Assembly (NCBI GenBank): GCA_937906355.1
Contig: CALCWF010000199.1
Location: forward strand, 1-7,471
DNA: 7,471 nucleotides
Origin: an uncultured Rickettsiales bacterium
Lineage (GTDB): Bacteria; Pseudomonadota; Alphaproteobacteria; Rickettsiales; Deianiraeaceae
Reading direction: 5' to 3'
Shown: positions 1-4,672 of the stretch, in pieces
Layout of the letters: every line of letters begins with the position of its first letter
How positions within the stretch are numbered: position 1 is the stretch's first letter
Notes under the pieces: generated by a model
Told to the model about the DNA's origin: nothing
Seen by the model: the letters and a program-made list of their open reading frames with translations, nothing else
Databases searched by the model: none
Translations under genes and position numbers: made by a program

Positions 1-274
1 ATAGTATATTCTCTATCTTATCGATAGTATCGGCACCGTATTCGTGTTGCATCTTTTCGATATTATCTATCGTATCGTTATATATTTCAGTCTGCTTCTT
101 GCTATCCTCACTTGCATCTACTATTTGTTTATTCGTGTCCTTTATCTTCTTCTCCGCCGTGTCGTGTAACTCCCGTCTTATCTCGCCAATATTCTTCTTT
201 TCTACGTCTCCACTCTGCTTCTTCGACTTCTTACCGCCACCGTTCATTTGGCTGAGTAGCTTGCTTAGATCCAT
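1..274 (-). CDS. Hypothetical charged, probably coiled-coil protein (5' part, runs off left edge)
   Basis: An open minus-strand frame begins with ATG at 274-272 and runs 91 codons without a stop to the window edge, so the C-terminal part is missing. The visible protein starts MDLSKLLSQMNGGGKKSKK. It has a short amphipathic start, a Gly/Lys-rich linker at about residues 11-19, and then a long stretch dominated by Lys, Glu, Asp, Gln and Ile with no proline, which suggests a helical or coiled-coil segment. There is no signal peptide or membrane segment. The upstream sequence offers only a poor Shine-Dalgarno. I do not recognise the family. The coding call rests on frame length, the absence of stops to the edge and a consistent hydrophilic protein-like composition. 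The opposite strand of this interval is also open but gives an implausible Ser/Phe/Leu-rich product. Confidence 0.6.
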   Translation of the reverse strand, partial: MDLSKLLSQMNGGGKKSKKQSGDVEKKNIGEIRRELHDTAEKKIKDTNKQIVDASEDSKKQTEIYNDTIDNIEKMQHEYGADTIDKIENIL

Positions 275-352
275 AGGTTATCGCACTATTCTATCACTTC
301 TACATTTATAAGCAATGTCAATCTCCATGCCTCTCGACTCTACATCTCAATT

Positions 353-371
353 ACATATTCAAACAATATGT
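353..371. repeat. Short inverted repeat between the left gene and tRNA-Thr
   Basis: ACATATT at 353-359 and AATATGT at 365-371 form perfect 7-bp arms around a 5-base spacer. It lies about 80 bases upstream of the minus-strand start at 274 and about 70 bases upstream of the tRNA. There is no T-run on either side, so it does not look like an intrinsic terminator; an operator-like dyad or chance in AT-rich DNA are both possible. The rest of 275-442 shows nothing clear beyond a TTGACT at 406-411, a possible -35 for the tRNA without a convincing -10. Confidence 0.25.
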
Positions 372-442
372 CGAAATATACAAACAACTCAAATACTTGC
401 AATTCTTGACTATTAAAAGCAGTCTACGACGCTACGAATGTC

Positions 443-515
443 GCCAGTTTAGCTCAGTTGGTAGAGCAACTGATTTGTAATCAGTAGGTCGTCAGTCCGA
501 GTCTGACAACTGGCA
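443..515 (+). tRNA. tRNA-Thr (anticodon UGU)
   Basis: The full cloverleaf can be folded by eye. The acceptor stem is GCCAGTT (443-449) with AACTGGC (508-514) and discriminator A515. The D stem is GCTC (452-455) with GAGC (464-467). The anticodon stem is ACTGA (469-473) with TCAGT (481-485), enclosing the anticodon TGT at 476-478. The T stem is GTCAG (491-495) with CTGAC (503-507). The UGU anticodon reads ACN codons, principally ACA. The 3' CCA is not encoded (CGT follows A515), so it must be added by the CCA-adding enzyme. The T loop reads TCCGAGT, so position 55 is C instead of the nearly invariant U (pseudouridine). All stems pair perfectly, which argues against a pseudogene. Confidence 0.96.
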
Positions 516-569
516 CGTATGTAAGTAGACGATATATAAGCCGACGAACTCAAACCTAAAACGCTACGT

Positions 570-1274
570 TCAATATCTCTTATTTCTATGTAAACCGTTT
601 AGTCTAATATCAAAACTACATTTCTCGCCATGCTCAAAATTATCGTCTTTTTTTGTCTTACAACTAACTAGATATCTATTCTTCTGACTCATGTTTATAT
701 ACGTATTATCGATCGCATTCCTCAAATGCATCGAGAAATACATCGCAGTCTCTAAACGTTCGAAGTCTTCGTGTTCGACAATAAAGTTTATATGTGGTGC
801 CCTATCTCCGTAATATCCGGGAATAATCGTAAAAAACGAATAGTGTCCGTTATTATCCGTTATACACGTTCCAGTTCCCTCGAAGTCAACATCGTACTTA
901 GTGTAGTCCTCTTTGTTGACGACAAGATGGTTGTAGTATCCAAAATTATTTGCCTGCCAAATTCTAACAACGGCATTTTCAACTGGAACACCCATCAAAT
1001 CTAATACAAATCCCTCTATATACAAAAATCTACCCTTCGCCAAAAAGGGGCTACCTGTTCTTCGTCTCAGATTATTAGTATGCGAAAAATTTTGAGGAAT
1101 AATATACCTCTGCTCCTCCCTTATAGAAGGAGTCAATAGCTTTATGTTTCTGAGAACAAGTTCAGGAGATATGGCGTATGCAATATTACTGATACCGTCA
1201 ATACAACCGCAAAGAATGAAACAAAATACAAATAGGCGAAATCTGTGGTAAAATCTATATAAAGAATTAGACAT
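570..1274 (-). CDS. Exported intradiol ring-cleavage dioxygenase-like protein (protocatechuate 3,4-dioxygenase beta fold)
   Basis: Intradiol dioxygenases are Fe(III) enzymes that open catechol-type rings between the two hydroxyls. The core here matches them. WQAN is followed by GYYNH, placing the first Tyr ligand (Tyr408 of Pseudomonas PcaH). Then come a GTGTCITDNNGHYSF stretch and PGYYGDRAPHINF, which supplies the second Tyr (Tyr447), the conserved Arg and the first His ligand. The second His ligand position (HIH in the family) reads Asn, codon AAC at 788-786. The chosen ATG (1274-1272) gives a basic n-region, a hydrophobic core and an AYA signal-peptidase-like site before ISPE, so the protein is probably exported. 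The frame is open back to 1328, but those upstream Met codons lie in a simple pyrimidine-purine tract with no ribosome binding site. The gene follows the lipoprotein gene on the same strand and may be cotranscribed. No other catechol-pathway gene is visible, so the substrate is unknown. Confidence 0.8.
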   Translation of the reverse strand: MSNSLYRFYHRFRLFVFCFILCGCIDGISNIAYAISPELVLRNIKLLTPSIREEQRYIIPQNFSHTNNLRRRTGSPFLAKGRFLYIEGFVLDLMGVPVENAVVRIWQANNFGYYNHLVVNKEDYTKYDVDFEGTGTCITDNNGHYSFFTIIPGYYGDRAPHINFIVEHEDFERLETAMYFSMHLRNAIDNTYINMSQKNRYLVSCKTKKDDNFEHGEKCSFDIRLNGLHRNKRY

Positions 1275-1363
1275 CAAAAATATCACATATCTCCAACGTT
1301 TCATACACATATACACATACATATACAAAAATAATCAATTATCTTAATACCATTTTTTTCTTT

Positions 1364-2338
1364 CTATCTTCTAAATCGTCTCTTCTTTATACTTTTCTTA
1401 TTTTCAATCTCATTACTATTCCCCTTATCAACATTAGCATCTTCTCTGATACTAACGACATCGATATTTGTCTCGTTGGCTTCATTTGTATTATTGCCAT
1501 CACTTACATTTTGTAATATCTTCTCTGAATCCTTTTTGATTTTCTTCCAAATATCTTTACACTGTTCTGTTATATTTTTTACATCAATATCGTTTACATT
1601 GCCGTAGATGTGATTAGAAATATATTCATTGTAATAGTTCTTACAAAACCTAAAACGTTCGCTATCGTTCCAGCGAACTATATCAAGAACAACGTTATTA
1701 ACTACTCTCTCTGCTAATTTCTCTGCTAACATATTTTGCGTATCAACTCGACTCTGTATTTCGGATGTGACTAATATTGGATTTAACGCATATGTAGCGA
1801 ACTCGTCCATATCTCCATCGTTAATCTTCGTCATGAGTCCATCCATCGCTCCAATATTCGCGTCATACGACAATAACAGATCGTTATATCTATCCAATTC
1901 CTCCCTTTCCTCATCGCTATGAACACCTTTCATTGCGTAGCTATTTTTCGAGCCAGTCAATCTTTTTGGAGCATTCGATACTTGATTATAGAAAATATCT
2001 TCAACCTGATTATATTTCTCCTTGTCGATCTTGAATATCGAATATTTCGCCTCGATATGCACCTCGTTATGTAGCTTAAGACCGACAGACGTTCTTATAC
2101 TGGTACGCTTTTCGAATAATCCTAACAACACAAGATAATCGCAATTTGGATAACGACCGACATAAGGAAACTCATTTACTTTTCTAATAAAAAGTCTAGA
2201 ATATTCGCTATCTATCTTCGATAAAAAACATATCTTCTTATCATTAATCAGATCGGAGCTATACTGTGAATACACGCCATTACACGAAGTTAATAATACA
2301 AACGATATAAAGAAATTGGCTAGATTAATATAACGCAT
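1364..2338 (-). CDS. Predicted lipoprotein, possibly a divergent LptE-like LPS-assembly protein
   Basis: Starting at ATG 2338-2336 the product is 324 residues and begins MRYINLANFFISFVLLTSC, a short lipoprotein signal with lipobox L-T-S-C. The cysteine would be lipidated and the protein membrane-anchored. An in-frame ATG at 2392 would add 18 polar residues ahead of the signal and is less likely. The following 200 residues carry an alternating beta-like pattern (CDYLVLLGLFEKRTSIR, then HIEAKYSIFKIDKE) and an Asp-containing helix DTQNMLAEKLAERVVNNV. This order, with strands first and a final helix, resembles LptE, the partner of LptD in outer-membrane LPS insertion. The match is weak and made by eye. 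After that the protein has a tail of about 100 residues rich in Asn, Asp, Glu and Lys, ending in a KKRRFRR cluster, which LptE normally lacks. It lies 136 bases downstream of ychF (82 bases from the longer start) and just upstream of the dioxygenase gene. Confidence 0.7.
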   Translation of the reverse strand: MRYINLANFFISFVLLTSCNGVYSQYSSDLINDKKICFLSKIDSEYSRLFIRKVNEFPYVGRYPNCDYLVLLGLFEKRTSIRTSVGLKLHNEVHIEAKYSIFKIDKEKYNQVEDIFYNQVSNAPKRLTGSKNSYAMKGVHSDEEREELDRYNDLLLSYDANIGAMDGLMTKINDGDMDEFATYALNPILVTSEIQSRVDTQNMLAEKLAERVVNNVVLDIVRWNDSERFRFCKNYYNEYISNHIYGNVNDIDVKNITEQCKDIWKKIKKDSEKILQNVSDGNNTNEANETNIDVVSIREDANVDKGNSNEIENKKSIKKRRFRR

Positions 2339-2474
2339 AGTTCGATACACTATCCACTTCGACTTACTATTCAATAAATAACTTGCAATCAAATTAACTT
2401 AAACTCTCACGACGCCATCTATAACATCAATGTTTTTAAGAAATCAGCACTCAAACACTCAAACGAAGATACCC

Positions 2475-3572
2475 TCAAACGTTAAATTTGAAGTTGAAAA
2501 TATCGCCATCCTTAACGATATAGTCTTTACCTTCCGTTCTCATCTTTCCTGCTTCTTTGACTGACTCCTCACTGCCATACTTTATGTAATCCTCATACGA
2601 AATAGTCTCTGCCTTTATAAAACCTCGTTGAAAGTCCGTGTGAATCTCCCCTGCCGCATCCGGTGCAAGAGAACCGTTTTTCACCTGCCAAGCACGCGTC
2701 TCTTTTGGACCAACCGTAAAGAAAGTGATCAATCCTAGCTGTTTATAGCATTCGCAAACTATCTTGTCAAGTCCACTTTCCGAACAGTTTATAGACTTTA
2801 AATATTCGTCTCTCTCGTCCTTCGAGAACGTAGATATCTCAGCTTCGACAGACGCACAAATGATAATAGATGCTACATCTCTTTTACTCAAAAAATCCGT
2901 CAATCTCTTCGTATGTTCGTTGCCATCGACGAGTCCAGCCTCATCGACATTTGCAACATAAATAGCCTTCTTTGAAGTTAGTAAACAAAGCTGTCTAGCA
3001 ACTTCGCGTTCGGTATCACTAAGTCCTACGTCAATCGTCATCTTACCCGCACTGGCGTAATCTAGCATTTTTCTCGCTACTTCTAAACGTAAAACCGCCT
3101 CTTCGTCACGACCTTTCGCCTTCTTCTCGGAATTCTGGATTATCTTCTCTAATACAGCACAATCGGCTAATAAAAGCTCAGTCTCAATAGTCTCTAAATC
3201 ACGAATCGGATCCGGTGTTGTATTGACGTGCACCACGTTCTCGTCGTCAAAACAACGCACAACGTGTATTATAGCATCACATTCGCGTATATTAGCTAAG
3301 AATTGATTACCAAGACCTTCGCCCTTGCTAGCACCAGCAACTAAACCAGCTATATCGACTATTTCAAGTTGATTGTATACCAGCTTCGTCGTATTGACAA
3401 GTTTACCTAACTTTTCTAATCTCTCGTCTGGAACATTAACGCGTCCAACGTTCGGTTCGATCGTGCAGAACGGATAATTAGCAGCTTGTGCGTTCGACGT
3501 ATTTGTTATTGCGTTAAACAACGTCGATTTACCAACATTTGGGAGTCCAACTATACCGCACTTCAACGACAT
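2475..3572 (-). CDS. ychF: Ribosome-binding P-loop ATPase YchF (Obg/OLA1 family)
   Basis: The protein is 365 residues, matching the family's usual 363 or so, so the gene is complete. The G1 loop GLPNVGKST is at residues 9-17. The G3 motif DIAG is at 73-76, followed by Leu where classical GTPases have a catalytic Gln; this hydrophobic substitution is typical of YchF. The G4-like NVDE at 208-211 replaces NKxD, consistent with ATP preference in the family. The C-terminal TGS domain (about 282-365) carries the characteristic HTDFQRGFIKAE. YchF binds the ribosome in the cytosol and is linked to stress and translation quality control. The start ATG is followed at once by the beta strand leading into G1, and no upstream alternative fits. 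The Shine-Dalgarno is weak. A promoter-like pair and a dyad lie just upstream, suggesting the gene has its own promoter, separate from infA. Confidence 0.97.
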   Translation of the reverse strand: MSLKCGIVGLPNVGKSTLFNAITNTSNAQAANYPFCTIEPNVGRVNVPDERLEKLGKLVNTTKLVYNQLEIVDIAGLVAGASKGEGLGNQFLANIRECDAIIHVVRCFDDENVVHVNTTPDPIRDLETIETELLLADCAVLEKIIQNSEKKAKGRDEEAVLRLEVARKMLDYASAGKMTIDVGLSDTEREVARQLCLLTSKKAIYVANVDEAGLVDGNEHTKRLTDFLSKRDVASIIICASVEAEISTFSKDERDEYLKSINCSESGLDKIVCECYKQLGLITFFTVGPKETRAWQVKNGSLAPDAAGEIHTDFQRGFIKAETISYEDYIKYGSEESVKEAGKMRTEGKDYIVKDGDIFNFKFNV

Positions 3573-3592
3573 ACAACTATCAAAAAAGATAA

Positions 3593-3612
3593 CGTATAGT
3601 AATATCTATACG
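3593..3612. promoter_or_regulatory. Inverted repeat overlapping the putative ychF promoter
   Basis: CGTATAG (3593-3599) and CTATACG (3606-3612) are perfect 7-bp arms with a 6-base spacer. The dyad overlaps the putative -10 hexamer (3605-3610) and the expected transcription start of ychF, about 20-40 bases upstream of its ATG. It could be an operator or a 5' leader hairpin. The assignment is inference; the repeat itself is directly visible. Confidence 0.3.
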
Positions 3613-3632
3613 AATAGATTCTACGTATGCAA
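3605..3632 (-). promoter_or_regulatory. Putative sigma70-type promoter of ychF
   Basis: On the minus strand TTGCAT (3632-3627) and TATAGA (3610-3605) are separated by 16 bases. The -10 ends 32 bases before the ychF ATG, a normal leader length. The -10 matches 5 of 6 consensus positions, the -35 about half. In DNA this AT-rich such pairs also occur by chance, so this is a candidate only. Confidence 0.3.
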
Positions 3633-3717
3633 TATATAAAAAGCAAACGTAAATGTCATGAAGGAAAATAACACGTAAATATCACTGTCAAAGCAATATC
3701 AATGTAAAAGAAATACC

Positions 3718-3757
3718 AGTATCAAAATATTGATACTAACAAAATATTAATACTAAC
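3718..3757. repeat. Hairpin plus 17-bp tandem duplication in the infA-ychF spacer
   Basis: AGTATCAA (3718-3725) and TTGATACT (3730-3737) form an 8-bp perfect stem with a 4-base loop. Overlapping it, AAAATATTGATACTAAC (3724-3740) is repeated immediately as AAAATATTAATACTAAC (3741-3757), differing at one base of 17. The element lies 47-86 bases downstream of the infA stop. As a minus-strand transcript the hairpin is followed by a moderately U-rich stretch, so it may be a weak terminator for infA. The rest of the 231-base spacer shows only the ychF promoter candidate. Confidence 0.5.
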
Positions 3758-3803
3758 GCGATTTATTGAATCGAATAGCAACTATTACGCTCACTCGAAG
3801 CGA

Positions 3804-4100
3804 TCAGTGTCTTCTGTAATGTATCTTACGAGAACTATGACTTTTCTTCGCGAACGGCGATGCATTGTTCTTAGATTCCGTGCGACACTTGAATGAAATT
3901 CTACCTTTTTGAAGATCATAGACAGAGAATTCGACCTTAACCTTATCTTGCGGATATATAACCATCTTCTTGCCACCGAAAGTTCCTCTTATATACGCCG
4001 TAACTATATTGCCATTCTCTAATTTAACCTTGCAGATATTATTCGGTAGGACCTCCTCAACGACAGCATATAGCTCAATTATATCTTTCTTATTCGCCAT
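3804..4100 (-). CDS. infA: Translation initiation factor IF-1 with C-terminal extension
   Basis: Residues 1-73 align by eye with bacterial IF-1 along the whole OB (S1) fold. They include the IELYAVVEEVLPNNICKVKL start, LENGNIVTAYIRG and the closing YDLQKGRISFKCR. IF-1 binds the ribosomal A site of the 30S subunit and supports IF-2 and IF-3 in start selection. Bacterial IF-1 usually ends at about residue 72, right after this point. Here the frame continues 25 residues (DNA 3881-3804) through a Ser/Lys/Arg/His-rich tail ending HYRRH before TGA. The tail has no recognised domain; its basic nature would suit RNA contact, which is inference. The ATG at 4100 gives the expected MANKKD-type N-terminus. 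The Shine-Dalgarno is poor and the promoter candidate upstream leaves only a very short leader. Confidence 0.95.
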   Translation of the reverse strand: MANKKDIIELYAVVEEVLPNNICKVKLENGNIVTAYIRGTFGGKKMVIYPQDKVKVEFSVYDLQKGRISFKCRTESKNNASPFAKKSHSSRKIHYRRH

Positions 4101-4109
4101 AACTCAAAA

Positions 4110-4138
4110 AATACACAAACGGTATAAACAATTGTCTA
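4110..4138 (-). promoter_or_regulatory. Putative infA promoter with a very short leader
   Basis: On the minus strand TAGACA (4138-4133) and TGTATT (4115-4110) are spaced by exactly 17 bases. The -35 matches 5 of 6 consensus bases and the -10 matches 4. Only 9 bases separate the -10 from the infA ATG, so a transcript from here would be leaderless or nearly so. Another promoter further upstream is possible. Confidence 0.25.
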
Positions 4139-4214
4139 TCGTATACTACGAAAGATATGGCAATACAAAAAGCAAGTAAAAAAGCACTTTATTATAGTTA
4201 TTTTGAAATAATAA

Positions 4215-4288
4215 TACGACGTGGCACCCCGATGCTACACCCTCCACGCAGGCTCCGCCTGCGTGGCTCCTCGCCGTCCCACGTCGTA
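4215..4288. repeat. Nested GC-rich palindromic element
   Basis: An outer inverted repeat, TACGACGTGG (4215-4224) with CCACGTCGTA (4279-4288), encloses an inner perfect 10-bp hairpin, CCACGCAGGC (4244-4253) with GCCTGCGTGG (4257-4266) and loop TCC. The block is strikingly GC-rich against AT-rich flanks. Read on the minus strand it contains GGCGAGGAGC before the inner hairpin. This is reminiscent of the TGCGAGGAGC core of dispersed palindromic repeats in Rickettsia-type genomes; the family assignment is inference. There is no T-run on either side, so it is not a standard terminator. It sits between the divergent infA and DUF2061-like genes. A 63-codon plus frame running through it does not look like a protein gene. 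Confidence 0.7.
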
Positions 4289-4374
4289 ATTCTCATAAAA
4301 CACGCTTATATAGTCGTTACGTATCAATATTTAACTTGCATATTATAACTCTGCTCTCACTTATATAGTAGATT

Positions 4375-4614
4375 ATGCGTTTCGATTTGCACTCAGCTAA
4401 ATCAACTATCATTCGCACTGCGATATTCACTTTCGGACACTACTGGATAGATGTTTTATGCAATCATTTCATTACCGGTGCACCTCTTCACTTAGCGATG
4501 GTAACCAGCTTTGCGAGTCCTGTGCTAAACGCTATATGGTATTTTATACTAGATAGAATATTTTTCTTTCATATACTTGGTAAAGTGAAAACCGGAAATG
4601 CCGGTAGTATGTAG
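4375..4614 (+). CDS. Small membrane protein, DUF2061-like
   Basis: The 79-residue product begins MRFDLHSAKSTIIRTAIFTF and has two hydrophobic segments, about residues 12-33 and 39-68, separated by ITGAPLHLA. The order KS..I.R, then a hydrophobic helix, ITG with a small-residue stretch, and a second helix ending near YFILDRIF, resembles DUF2061. That is a family of roughly 60-80-residue inner-membrane proteins of unknown function. The match is by eye and moderate. It is the only protein gene on plus in the window, divergent from infA and convergent with the 537-residue gene, so it needs its own promoter. A TATATA at 4362-4367 lies 7 bases before the ATG but has no good -35. No Shine-Dalgarno is evident. 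The last codons lie in two short inverted repeats (around 4592-4606 and 4608-4623). Confidence 0.65.
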   Translation: MRFDLHSAKSTIIRTAIFTFGHYWIDVLCNHFITGAPLHLAMVTSFASPVLNAIWYFILDRIFFFHILGKVKTGNAGSM

Positions 4615-4638
4615 AAGCATACAATAAATAAATAACTG

Positions 4639-4672
4639 TTAGACTATGAATGTCTAATTTCTTCTTTTTCTT
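4639..4672 (+). terminator. Possible weak terminator of the DUF2061-like gene
   Basis: TTAGAC (4639-4644) and GTCTAA (4652-4657) pair across a 7-base loop and are followed on plus by a T-rich run with few C residues (4658-4672). It lies 25 bases after the plus-strand stop. The stem is short and AT-rich, and the hairpin overlaps the last codons of the convergent minus gene, so confidence is low. Confidence 0.3.

Noticed and set aside
99..311. Plus-strand open frame of 70 codons, Ser/Phe/Leu-rich
   Set aside because: It is antisense to the partial charged protein on minus and has the composition expected of the complement of Lys/Glu codons.
3791..3976. Minus-strand frame of 61 codons, Arg-rich
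   Set aside because: It lies out of frame inside infA, whose IF-1 homology is clear.
4215..4288. Small SRP RNA (4.5S) or intrinsic terminator
   Set aside because: The conserved GGAAGCAG-type SRP loop is absent on both strands, and no T-run follows either arm.
4157..4348. Plus-strand frame of 63 codons across the GC-rich palindrome
   Set aside because: Its middle is simply the translation of the palindromic element, there is no ribosome binding site, and the product resembles nothing.
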